Assembly (NCBI GenBank): GCA_017626305.1
Contig: JAGAIW010000138.1
Coordinates: 1 to 64,000, forward strand
DNA length: 64,000 nt
From: Clostridia bacterium
GTDB taxonomy: Bacteria; Bacillota; Clostridia; Christensenellales; Borkfalkiaceae
Direction: 5' to 3'
The notes beneath the pieces are model-generated. The model did no database searches. It saw only the letters and a list, made by a program, of their open reading frames with translations, and was not told the DNA's origin. Position 1 is the first letter of the stretch. The number at the start of each line of letters is the position of its first letter. This document shows positions 35,653 through 43,247 of the stretch, piece after piece. Made by a program: the position numbers and the translations under genes.

Positions 35653-36567
35653 TTACTTCAATTTATGATAAATAGCTTTTAATAAAGTAATCGTACTGTT
35701 TTTCACTCTTAAATATTTTACCTTAAAAAGACTAATCTTTATGTTTTGTGATTTTAAATATTTCTTAATATCCTTATGATAAATAGATTTTTTGCTATAT
35801 GCAAAATAATATAATTGCTTGATATAAAAGACGTCTGATTTCTCTTTCAATAAAAGAAACAGCTCTTGAATTGTCTTTTCCGTTTCGGAATAATGTAATT
35901 CTTTTTGCTGAACGGTAACCTGCAAAGAATGTACTCTATTTTTCACCAACGCGGTAGGGTCGATATAAAAATAAAACCCGCTCAATGCTAATTTTAACCA
36001 TAAATTCCAATCCAAAACAAAGCGCAAATTTTCATTAAACTTATGAAGCGCAAATACTTTTTTAGGTAATAATAAACCACACCCATTAAAGCATCGATCA
36101 AAAAGCAAGTAATTGTAAGATTCTTTATCCGTTAATAATTGTTTTTTCGTTTTTAATGGATAAAAAATTGGCTTTCCCCCCGAATCAATCAATCCCCCCC
36201 AACTACTTATAATAACTTTTTCTTTGTCTAGTTTATACAAATCATAATATCCGATTTGTTTTTCTATTTTTGTCGGCTCATATAAATCATCATGCGACAA
36301 CCAAGAAATAAATTCACCATTTGCCTTTTGGATTCCATAATTTAGTGCCGAAGCACAACCACCGTTTTCTTTTTTTAAATACGTAATTTTATCAATATAC
36401 CGCAAACATATTTCTTCTCCCGCGCCATCATCTTTACTGCCATCATTCACGACAATAATTTCAAGATTTTGATAGGTTTGGGCTAATGCAGATTGTATTG
36501 CTTGTTCGACGTAATTACCGCCATTATATAATGGAATTATGATAGACACCAACGGTTCATATTTCAT
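35653..36567 (-). CDS. Glycosyltransferase family 2
   Basis: A 304-aa inverting GT-A glycosyltransferase. It has PLVSIIIPLYNGGNYVEQAI at the start, VVNDGSKDDG (donor binding), a DXD-like WLSHDDLYEP and the later FVLDWNLWLKLA acceptor-side motif. The C-terminus is Lys-rich. Its ATG overlaps the upstream GT2 stop by 4 bp. It is AT-rich in sequence. Confidence 0.88.
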   Translation of the reverse strand: MKYEPLVSIIIPLYNGGNYVEQAIQSALAQTYQNLEIIVVNDGSKDDGAGEEICLRYIDKITYLKKENGGCASALNYGIQKANGEFISWLSHDDLYEPTKIEKQIGYYDLYKLDKEKVIISSWGGLIDSGGKPIFYPLKTKKQLLTDKESYNYLLFDRCFNGCGLLLPKKVFALHKFNENLRFVLDWNLWLKLALSGFYFYIDPTALVKNRVHSLQVTVQQKELHYSETEKTIQELFLLLKEKSDVFYIKQLYYFAYSKKSIYHKDIKKYLKSQNIKISLFKVKYLRVKNSTITLLKAIYHKLK

Positions 36568-37619
36568 TTATTTAAGCCCCCTTTTAAGGACGTAATCAAG
36601 TTAGTCATTATACATGTTGCAAACACCCAACGATATTTCATGAAAAAATGATAAACTTTCCATTTAAGCGGCAAGCGTTTTAATGAAAATTGTCGATAGG
36701 CCTGAACGCGTTTCTTATCCTTTAAAATACATTTGACTTTATTATATTTTTCAAAAAACTTTTTACCGCTCTTATACTCGTTTAAACATAATTCCATTGT
36801 ACATAAGACGATACGATTTTGATAAGCCGTTTGAAAATCATATGAGTAATGGTTCTTTTTTAAAAAATTTTCAATCTCTTCAAATAGAACCATCTGTTTT
36901 TCAAAATAGTCTTTTTTATATGAAGTAGTATTCGAGTGTAAATTTGTCTTACGATAATGATAAAAATACTGATTGAAAAAACCGAAACGTTGCATGTGAT
37001 TAAACACATGAATATTAAACAGCCCATCTTCAAAAGAACCGATTTTTTTTATATTGTAAAAAGTTATATTATATTCATCAAGAATACTCTTCCTATAAAT
37101 ACTAAAACAAGCCGACGCTAAAAAATTTAAGTTCTCTGGATGTTGTAATTCGCCGTTCAATAAACCGATGGTTTGCCGACAAACAATTAAACATTCTTCC
37201 CCGTTGTATATTTTTTCTTCCAACAAAGAATTCTCTTTTTTCAACGAATTGTTTTTATATTCTCTAATATAATTAAAACGAGCGACATCTAAATCAAATT
37301 TCTTGATTTGTTCTACCAAATATTCAACCGTATTCAACTCTATCCAATCGTCAGGATCAATAAACATCACATATTGACCCGACGCAATTTGTAATCCTAG
37401 ATTCCTGGCAGTATGTGTCCCACCGTTTTCTTTATGAAACACAAGTATTCGATTGTCGTATTCCGCCCACTTATCGCATAATAAATTACTTCCGTCAGTA
37501 GAGCCGTCATCCACTAATATTATTTCAATATCTTTATAGGTTTGCTGCACCAATGACTGAATACATTGTTCAAAATAGTCCTTAACGTTATACACAGGGA
37601 GAATAATGCTAACTTTCAT
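36564..37619 (-). CDS. Glycosyltransferase family 2 (EpsJ-like)
   Basis: A 351-aa GT-A enzyme with MKVSIILPVYNVKDYFEQCI, LVDDGSTDGS and the metal-binding FIDPDDWIE. The N-terminal ~110 residues are very typical of EpsJ/capsule GT2 proteins. The C-terminal half is divergent and probably recognises the acceptor. Its ATG is 2 bp from the preceding gene's stop, and its stop overlaps the following GT2 start. Confidence 0.88.
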   Translation of the reverse strand: MKVSIILPVYNVKDYFEQCIQSLVQQTYKDIEIILVDDGSTDGSNLLCDKWAEYDNRILVFHKENGGTHTARNLGLQIASGQYVMFIDPDDWIELNTVEYLVEQIKKFDLDVARFNYIREYKNNSLKKENSLLEEKIYNGEECLIVCRQTIGLLNGELQHPENLNFLASACFSIYRKSILDEYNITFYNIKKIGSFEDGLFNIHVFNHMQRFGFFNQYFYHYRKTNLHSNTTSYKKDYFEKQMVLFEEIENFLKKNHYSYDFQTAYQNRIVLCTMELCLNEYKSGKKFFEKYNKVKCILKDKKRVQAYRQFSLKRLPLKWKVYHFFMKYRWVFATCIMTNLITSLKGGLNK

Positions 37620-37620
37620 A

Positions 37621-38751
37621 TCACACCCTTTCCCATAACTCTGTATAAATTTGATTTATACGCTCTAAAGATGCTTCCAACGTAAACTCTTGCGCTTTTG
37701 CTTGATTATGAAGCCCCATTTCCCGTTTTAAATTCTCGTCATACAGAACCTTCTTTATCCCTTCTGCAAAACCTTGATAATCATTCGGATTGTACTTGAA
37801 CCCCGATATCCCATTCTCCGAATAGTCATTGATTCCATGACGATTGGAAGTGATTAGCGGCAATCCAAAAGACATAGCTTCAATAGAAGCCATACCCAAT
37901 CCTTCACGCAAAGAAGGAAAAACAAATATGTCAGCGTTTTGATAAAAAGTAATTAAATCTCTTCGATACCCCAAAAAATGAATTTGATCTTTTACGCCTA
38001 ATTTTTCCGACAATTGTTCCAACTCATTTCTTAAAGGTCCATTTCCTGCTAAAAAATAATGAACTTTTTTATCATCCAAAATTGATATAGCTCGAATAAT
38101 CGCTTGATGATTTTTATTTTTATTCAATTCCCCAACGGATAATACAATTTTGTCATCTTCTGCCAAGTCGTATACTTTTCTAAAATTCTCAGTGCCGTCC
38201 GTTTCATGAAACTGTTTCAAATTAACCCCAACCCCGGGAATCCTTGCTACATTTTTTGCTTTAAATTTTTTACTTGCCAAATCAAAATCCATTTTATTGA
38301 TAACAATCAAGCTATCTGTATATCGGGAAAAATGTTTCTCAATCGGATACCAAAGCAACCAGTTTTTTTTCGGTGCACCCTTAAAAAAATGAAATCCGTG
38401 AGCCTCATATATTACCTTACAGCGTCCTTGTTTGCGTTTTTTTCGCGCAGCCCATCTTGTCAATATCCCACCAACAGGCGTATTGCAATGAATAACGTCG
38501 TAATCCGTCTGATTAATTATTCGTTTTAATTCTTTCAACGCTTTTATATTTTTAGAACTAAACGGAGAGCGCGAAAAAGGAACGTCAAAAACTTTTTCTA
38601 CCGTACCCAAGCTCAATCCGTTTTTTTCTGCAAGATTATTCTTAGCAGCAATATGTACAATGCAACCTTTATCGTGCAACAAATCGATTAAAGGTTTATG
38701 AAATTGTGCGATATGGCTTTGAACTGTTGCCACTAATAAAACTTTTTTCAT
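37621..38751 (-). CDS. Glycosyltransferase family 4 (EpsD-like)
   Basis: A 376-aa GT-B enzyme with KKVLLVATVQSHIAQFHKPL, VIHCNTPVGGILTRWAAR, VYEAHGFHFFKGAP, the donor-side VLSVGELNKNKNHQ and FVFPSLREGLGMASIEAMSFG with the GT4 Glu pair. It resembles EpsD of Gram-positive exopolysaccharide clusters, often one of the first transferases after the priming enzyme. A gap of about 50 bp separates it from the small frame upstream. Confidence 0.9.
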   Translation of the reverse strand: MKKVLLVATVQSHIAQFHKPLIDLLHDKGCIVHIAAKNNLAEKNGLSLGTVEKVFDVPFSRSPFSSKNIKALKELKRIINQTDYDVIHCNTPVGGILTRWAARKKRKQGRCKVIYEAHGFHFFKGAPKKNWLLWYPIEKHFSRYTDSLIVINKMDFDLASKKFKAKNVARIPGVGVNLKQFHETDGTENFRKVYDLAEDDKIVLSVGELNKNKNHQAIIRAISILDDKKVHYFLAGNGPLRNELEQLSEKLGVKDQIHFLGYRRDLITFYQNADIFVFPSLREGLGMASIEAMSFGLPLITSNRHGINDYSENGISGFKYNPNDYQGFAEGIKKVLYDENLKREMGLHNQAKAQEFTLEASLERINQIYTELWERV

Positions 38752-38802
38752 AGATAATTCCTTAAAAAAAACAATATAAACTACCTTAGATTATAATGTA
38801 GC

Positions 38803-38961
38803 TTATATCCCACCGCGTTTTTCCACGTTCCAGTTTCCATAGAACGGGAAAACCGACAAATCAGAGAACTCTTGATCGGTTACCAAAAAACCGCGGATAA
38901 ATAAATATTTTTGTAAATCAACCCGATTATTTAATTCTTGTAAAAACTCCGTTTTATCCAT
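38803..38961 (-). CDS. Small ORF or truncated gene remnant in the EPS operon
   Basis: A 52-codon frame starting MDKTEFLQELNNRVDLQKY, with a later segment RGFLVTDQEF...FPFYGNW. Its ATG lies one base after the hydroxyacid dehydrogenase stop (TGA-G-ATG), with AAGGGG upstream, so it is very likely translated. The sequence looks like the N-terminus of a larger protein that I cannot name with confidence. Removing one A from the AAAAA run near the end would extend it as NAVGYKLHYNLR before a stop. So it is either a complete small protein or the remains of a deleted gene. Confidence 0.5.
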   Translation of the reverse strand: MDKTEFLQELNNRVDLQKYLFIRGFLVTDQEFSDLSVFPFYGNWNVEKRGGI

Positions 38962-38962
38962 C

Positions 38963-39859
38963 TCAAACCCCTTGTAAACCTTCTAAAATTACCTGCCAAA
39001 GCCGTGTATTATTCCCTTCGCCAACAAATGCATTATGCGGCGTAATAATTAAGTTTTCTTTCTCCCACAGCACACTTTCACTATTTAGCGGCTCCGTTTC
39101 GAAAACGTCCACCGCCGCGCCTAAAAGCCGATTATCCAGCGCCACGCAAAGCGCGTCTTCGTCTACAAGTCCGCCGCGCGCGATATTGACAAGCACGCTC
39201 CCCTGCTTCATAAGCGCAAAGCGCTCCGCATTCATCATACCCTTCGTTTGCGCCGTAAGCGGCAAGGTAAGCACAACGATATCCGCCGCCGCAAGCTGTT
39301 TATCCAAGCCGTCCAAACCGACCATTTCGGTATACGCTCTATCTTCACGGGGATACAAATCCACTCCGAGAACTTGACAGCCAAACGCCGCAAACCGTTT
39401 CGCACATTCCGTACCCACGCTGCCGCAACCGACAACGCATACCGTTTTCCCAAACAGCTCCAACACACCGCGATGTTTTTCCCACGTATGCGATTTTTGC
39501 TTTTCCGTAAAAAACCGACTTTGTTTATACAGTTGCAACACAGCGCAAAGCGCAAACTCCGCCATAGGAACACTATATACGCCCTTAGCGTTACGCAGGA
39601 CGATACCCTTTTCCTGAATATAGTCCAGCGGAACACGGTCTAATCCCGCGCTTGTCAGTTGGATATATGTAAGCGACGAAAATTTGCGGATATCGTGATA
39701 CAAAAACAAACCGTTTCCGATAACACCTTCCACTCTTTCGTAAGCGCAGGGCAATTCATCTTTTTCGTTTTGCATAAAAACGATTTCATGCCCAAGCCCA
39801 CGAAGGGAATTTAATTGTTCGTCCAAGCATTTCCATGCCCCCGTAACCAACAAAACCAT
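38963..39859 (-). CDS. D-2-hydroxyacid dehydrogenase family protein
   Basis: A 298-aa NAD-dependent oxidoreductase of the phosphoglycerate/lactate dehydrogenase (D-isomer) family. The nucleotide fold is VCVVGCGSVGTECAKRF. The catalytic Arg is in NIARGGLVDEDAL, and the Glu-His pair is in DVFETEPL and IITPHNAFVG. The N-terminal substrate domain is short. Its ATG is 3 bp from the aldolase stop. Together with the aldolase it might make or reduce a 2-oxo acid for use as a polysaccharide substituent. That link is inference from adjacency. Confidence 0.88.
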   Translation of the reverse strand: MVLLVTGAWKCLDEQLNSLRGLGHEIVFMQNEKDELPCAYERVEGVIGNGLFLYHDIRKFSSLTYIQLTSAGLDRVPLDYIQEKGIVLRNAKGVYSVPMAEFALCAVLQLYKQSRFFTEKQKSHTWEKHRGVLELFGKTVCVVGCGSVGTECAKRFAAFGCQVLGVDLYPREDRAYTEMVGLDGLDKQLAAADIVVLTLPLTAQTKGMMNAERFALMKQGSVLVNIARGGLVDEDALCVALDNRLLGAAVDVFETEPLNSESVLWEKENLIITPHNAFVGEGNNTRLWQVILEGLQGV

Positions 39860-39862
39860 ACC

Positions 39863-40711
39863 TTACGCCATATTCTCCACGATTTGTTTTACAGCCGCTT
39901 GTACAAGCTTTGTATTCTCCGCAAAATATTCGCTATCACAAGCACGCAATTTTTCTTCGCAACCCCGTTCAAACGCGCGAATAGCTTGCAACCCGTCGTC
40001 GAAGACCTTACGGATTTGCTGAATATTTTCCATGCGTTGCACGTTGCAAAAGCTTCTTGATAAAATAGCGCAAGTAGACCCCAAGCGGTAATGTTCGGTG
40101 ATGACGCGCTCGGACGGCAACAAACCTTTTCCCAGCGACGCAATCCCTCCAAAACCGTATGGTATCCCTTTGCGCTTAAATGTATTACAAAGCCGCTCTA
40201 CCGTTCCGTCGGCAAGCACTTCAAACATAAACTTTTTCTTATAACCCAAGCTCAAATCGTTCAACCCGATAAAGATTTCATCCAAACCGTCCACCGAAAG
40301 AATTTCGTCGACAGCCAAAGCGGCTTCGGGTGTTTCCAAAAGGGGCAAAGTCTTCGCTCTGCCGTCCACCAAACGGACAAATGTTTCCACTTCCTTCGCC
40401 GTCTTAAAGTACGGTAGCATAATAATATCCGCGCCGTTTTCAATAACGGCGTCTATTTCTTCTTTGGACGAGCAGTAGTCTTTCGTGGCTTCGTGGATTG
40501 GATTGCAACGCACCATCACCTGCGCCTTCTTCACACAAGCGCGAATGGCGCGGACGTCGTCCGTCGTATGATGACATTGTACCGTATTCATGCCACCCTG
40601 CCGTAAACCCTTACCGATAGATTCCATATCAACGAAAATACGTTCCACTCCCGCATTTTCGGCAATTTCCGCCACGTCGGGACGGTTGGTTATGTACATA
40701 AGTTTTAACAT
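39863..40711 (-). CDS. HpcH/HpaI-family class II aldolase
   Basis: A 282-aa TIM barrel of the HpcH/HpaI aldolase/citrate lyase beta family, which cleaves or forms 4-hydroxy-2-oxo acids from pyruvate and an aldehyde with a divalent metal. Family marks are FVDMESIGKG, VRCNPIHEATKDY, ADIIMLPYFKTAKEVE, LLETPEAALAVDEI (metal Glu) and EIFIGLNDLSLGY (metal Asp). It is encoded between the priming transferase and a hydroxyacid dehydrogenase at 3-10 bp gaps, an unusual content for an EPS operon. Substrate unknown. Confidence 0.87.
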   Translation of the reverse strand: MLKLMYITNRPDVAEIAENAGVERIFVDMESIGKGLRQGGMNTVQCHHTTDDVRAIRACVKKAQVMVRCNPIHEATKDYCSSKEEIDAVIENGADIIMLPYFKTAKEVETFVRLVDGRAKTLPLLETPEAALAVDEILSVDGLDEIFIGLNDLSLGYKKKFMFEVLADGTVERLCNTFKRKGIPYGFGGIASLGKGLLPSERVITEHYRLGSTCAILSRSFCNVQRMENIQQIRKVFDDGLQAIRAFERGCEEKLRACDSEYFAENTKLVQAAVKQIVENMA

Positions 40712-40721
40712 GATTTTCCCC

Positions 40722-41381
40722 TTATTTCGCGCTTTCCGCCGCCACTTCCTGTTCAGCAGCCAAAGCCTGCGTATTATCGTCCGTTACCGTTTTGCCTACG
40801 TTTTGATTGTCGGCATTGGTAAATACCTTACCTACCGTCTTAAAGCATATCTTGATATCCAACCACAGCGATACATGATCGATATACCAAACGTTGAGTT
40901 CGATACGCTTGTGCCATTCCACAGCCTTACGCCCGTTGACCTGCGCCCAGCCCGTAATTCCCGGACGCATTTCAAACATTCTAAGCTGTTCTTGCGTGTA
41001 TCTATCGTACGGCCAAGGATGATAGGTAAGTGGCGGACGCGGACCGATAAAGCTCATATCCCCTTTGAGAATGTTCATAAGCTGCGGAAGCTCGTCCAAG
41101 CTAGTAGCGCGCAATATCCGTCCTACCTTGGTTACTCGTTTATCCCCCTTTTCGGAATACACGCCGCTACCTTGCTGTTCAGCGCCGACGCACATGGAAC
41201 GGAATTTATATATCTTAAACACTTTTCCCTTTCTGCCGATACGTTCTTGCTTAAAAATAATAGGCCCTTTCGACGTCAATTTAATTGCAAGAGCGACGAT
41301 TAACAAAATCGGCGACGTTACAATCAACAACAAAAGAGCCAAAATAATATCAAAAAAACGCTTAAAAAAATGCTTGTACAT
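40722..41381 (-). CDS. Undecaprenyl-phosphate sugar phosphotransferase (priming enzyme, monotopic PGT)
   Basis: A 219-aa phosphoglycosyl transferase of the PglC/EpsL/WbaP-core type that loads the first sugar-phosphate onto undecaprenyl phosphate. One re-entrant N-terminal helix (FFDIILALLLLIVTSPILLI) is followed by FKQERIGRKGKVFKIYKFRSM, the catalytic Asp-Glu in ATSLDELPQLMNILKGDMS, and RPGITGWAQVNGR. An extra acidic Gln/Ala-rich tail (~25 aa) follows the usual end. It is the first gene of the 20-kb operon, about 60 nt downstream of a perfect promoter. Confidence 0.93.
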   Translation of the reverse strand: MYKHFFKRFFDIILALLLLIVTSPILLIVALAIKLTSKGPIIFKQERIGRKGKVFKIYKFRSMCVGAEQQGSGVYSEKGDKRVTKVGRILRATSLDELPQLMNILKGDMSFIGPRPPLTYHPWPYDRYTQEQLRMFEMRPGITGWAQVNGRKAVEWHKRIELNVWYIDHVSLWLDIKICFKTVGKVFTNADNQNVGKTVTDDNTQALAAEQEVAAESAK

Positions 41382-41395
41382 CTTTTTCCCCTTTT

Positions 41396-41431
41396 AAAAG
41401 CCGTTATAAACAACCCCAAAATACGGCTTTT
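41396..41431 (-). promoter_or_regulatory. Hairpin in the EPS operon leader (possible attenuator)
   Basis: Between the promoter and the first ATG the transcript can fold AAAAGCCGT with ACGGCTTTT around an 18-nt loop. On the minus strand the 3' arm ends in CTTTTAAAAG, just before the AGGGG ribosome site. It could serve as a weak terminator/antiterminator or as a translational control hairpin. The opposite strand has a better T-run, but no gene there needs it. Confidence 0.4.
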
Positions 41432-41449
41432 TTTACAGTCCACTTATAC

Positions 41450-41478
41450 ATTATAACACCGCCGCTTTTATTTGTCAA
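41450..41478 (-). promoter_or_regulatory. Consensus sigma-A promoter of the EPS operon
   Basis: On the minus strand a perfect TTGACA (41473-41478), a 17-bp spacer and a perfect TATAAT (41450-41455). The predicted start is near 41443, giving a leader of about 60 nt. No further promoter of this quality is seen inside the operon. Confidence 0.85.
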
Positions 41479-41571
41479 TACTTTTCTCTTTTTTCTTAGG
41501 GATTTTCCTATTTTTCTTTTCATTTAACACCCGTTTTATGGATTATTCTAATAATTCCCCCGTTTATAATC

Positions 41572-41610
41572 AAAAAAATTCACAGGGCGACGTTTTCGCG
41601 CCTGTGAATT
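41572..41610 (-). terminator. Terminator after the LytM/SpoIIQ-like gene
   Basis: The stem AATTCACAGG/CCTGTGAATT has an inner loop that pairs partly (GCGA/TCGC). On the minus strand it is followed by a T-run and GATT. It separates this gene from the EPS promoter. Confidence 0.8.
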
Positions 41611-41631
41611 TTATCGAATTTTCTTGCTTTT

Positions 41632-42297
41632 TTACTTTTCTTCCATTGTCAAATAACTAGACGGATCGACGTTTTCCCCATCTACGAGCACTTCAAAATG
41701 CAAGTGCGCGCCGTCCTTATATTCGTTTCCGTTTGCTTGCGCTACGGTGGCAATCACTTCGCCACGTTCTACTCTATCGCCCACCTTCAAGCTTTCCGCT
41801 TCTTCAACGAAACGGTATACCGATTTTACGCCGTTTTCATGCGCAACAACGATTTGCGTGCCTTCCAAAAGATCGTCGCGGGAAATACTCTCCACTACGC
41901 CTTCGTCCACGGCAAGCACGTTCGTTCCCGCTTCCGCCGCAAAGTCCATGCCAACGTGGTGATAGTACGAGCCCAACGTCGTATTATGATAAAATCCGTA
42001 TTCGTTGAGTACGGAAACGGACTCTACGGGCATAACCATACCTTCGGGCTTGCCCACGGGTTCTTCCCCGCCGATATCCCCTTGATTATTCCCCGTGGAA
42101 CTATCTTCTACGGTAGAGTCGTAAGAGCTATTTACGCCGCCCACGTTTTGCACTTCGTTACCGCCCGATACCGCAACGGCAATCACGACGATAGCCACCA
42201 TAGCCAGCGCGCAACCGATAGCGGTGAACAGGTAAAAGCGTTTTTCGCTGTTCAAGCGTACCTTTTTCTTCTTGTCTTTTTCGTTTTGTTCATTCAT
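41632..42297 (-). CDS. Membrane-anchored M23 (LytM) peptidase-domain protein, SpoIIQ-like
   Basis: A 221-aa protein with a Lys-rich cytoplasmic N-terminus, one transmembrane helix (about 21-43), a low-complexity linker (about 45-90) and a C-terminal LytM domain. The zinc ligands are all present: H114 and D118 in HHVGMD, and H198/H200 in HLHFEV. So it may be an active endopeptidase, as in clostridial SpoIIQ and unlike the Bacillus protein. Size and layout match SpoIIQ, the forespore partner of SpoIIIAH in the engulfment channel. No spoIID is adjacent, so another LytM role is possible. Confidence 0.72.
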   Translation of the reverse strand: MNEQNEKDKKKKVRLNSEKRFYLFTAIGCALAMVAIVVIAVAVSGGNEVQNVGGVNSSYDSTVEDSSTGNNQGDIGGEEPVGKPEGMVMPVESVSVLNEYGFYHNTTLGSYYHHVGMDFAAEAGTNVLAVDEGVVESISRDDLLEGTQIVVAHENGVKSVYRFVEEAESLKVGDRVERGEVIATVAQANGNEYKDGAHLHFEVLVDGENVDPSSYLTMEEK

Positions 42298-42366
42298 GTT
42301 TTTATATCCTCCGAAAACTTTGTATGTAAATGTTTGCCGCCTTTTGCGGATTTTATACTCGCTTTT

Positions 42367-42813
42367 TTAATATCCGCCGAAAATCATAGGCGTACCCACC
42401 GCGCACCGATTATTTTTCACCGCGATATGCAAATTGACGCGTTTTCCGTATACCGTTACCCCGTTTCCCAAACCTTCCGCGTAGGCGTACAGGCTCTTTA
42501 TCCCGTCCACTTCTTCTTCAAATAGCACCACGGCGCGATATTTATTCACAATATCCTTTGCGTATTCTTTCGCAACCGCTACGGACGAACATTCTTTTTC
42601 GACGCACTCCCCCGTCACGAAAAAGATTTCGTTTATCGATAAGCTCGTACGCACGCAAGCCTTGGACGAAGGCGCGTAGACGTAAAACGTCCGTCGTCCG
42701 TCTATTTCACGTAGCCTACAAACGCAACCAAGGCGCACCGAAAGCGCTGCGATTAGCCCCACCAAGCACGCTGCGCAAAGCGCGAAAAATTGTTTCCCTT
42801 TGAAAGCTTGCAT
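42367..42813 (-). CDS. Uncharacterised membrane-anchored protein, 148 aa
   Basis: I do not recognise it firmly. It has one N-terminal hydrophobic helix (FFALCAACLVGLIAALSVRL) and an extracytoplasmic domain of about 115 aa with two Cys in TGECVEKEC. It ends NLHIAVKNNRCAVGTPMIFGGY. The ending is faintly like YwmB-family sporulation-linked proteins, and it precedes the SpoIIQ-like gene by 69 bp. Both points hint at a spore-envelope role, but this is weak. The ATG lies directly after a T8 run of a hairpin. The only ribosome-site candidate, AAGGGG, is within the hairpin arm about 11 nt upstream. Confidence 0.6.
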   Translation of the reverse strand: MQAFKGKQFFALCAACLVGLIAALSVRLGCVCRLREIDGRRTFYVYAPSSKACVRTSLSINEIFFVTGECVEKECSSVAVAKEYAKDIVNKYRAVVLFEEEVDGIKSLYAYAEGLGNGVTVYGKRVNLHIAVKNNRCAVGTPMIFGGY

Positions 42814-42848
42814 AAAAAAAATAACCCCTTCGCCAAATAGCGAAAGGG
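42814..42848 (-). terminator. Hairpin with T-run between the HIT gene and the 148-aa gene
   Basis: On the minus strand CCCTTTCGC and GCGAAGGG pair with one bulged T, followed by GTTA and T8. It has the form of a terminator for the mtaB-HIT operon, yet its T-run abuts the next gene's ATG and its 3' arm carries that gene's only Shine-Dalgarno-like sequence. Confidence 0.6.
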
Positions 42849-42897
42849 ATTATTGCCCGATTATTTCCCGTTTATACAACGGAAATTTATTTTTTTC

Positions 42898-43233
42898 TTA
42901 AAAATCGCCCAAAGTTTCACCGCCGAGTAGGTGAATATGCAAATGATGCACCGTTTGTCCGCCGTCTTCACCTTGGTTGATAATCACGCGGTAGCCGCCT
43001 TGCAAGCCAAGCGTTTCTTCCAAAGTAGCAATCTTTTGAAAACAATGCTTGACGATTTCCGCCTTTTCTTCGTCCATTTCGCTCAGCAACGCAAAATGCG
43101 TTTTGGGGATACAAAGATAATGCAATTTCGCCTTAGGCTCGATATCCTTAATGACGATCATTTTATCGTCTTCATACAAACGGGGCGAAGGAATTTCCCC
43201 TGCAACGATTTTACAAAAAATACAATTTTCCAT
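42898..43233 (-). CDS. HIT-family nucleotide-binding hydrolase
   Basis: A 111-aa histidine-triad protein. The triad is HHLHIHLLGG near the C-terminus. The N-terminus CIFCKIVAGEIPSPRLYEDD is typical of bacterial HinT-like proteins, with the two zinc-site Cys (CxxC). It hydrolyses purine nucleoside phosphoramidates in characterised relatives. It lies 14 bp after mtaB, which it often accompanies in Firmicutes. Confidence 0.94.
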   Translation of the reverse strand: MENCIFCKIVAGEIPSPRLYEDDKMIVIKDIEPKAKLHYLCIPKTHFALLSEMDEEKAEIVKHCFQKIATLEETLGLQGGYRVIINQGEDGGQTVHHLHIHLLGGETLGDF

Positions 43234-43247
43234 AGTGCTACACTCCT

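Noticed and set aside
41423-41438. Plus-strand terminator with a T-run in the EPS leader
   Set aside because: No plus-strand gene ends here; the same hairpin is better considered as part of the minus-strand leader.
41698-42525. 275-codon frame on the plus strand opposite the LytM gene
   Set aside because: It is the antisense shadow of two well-supported minus-strand genes, with no motifs or ribosome site.
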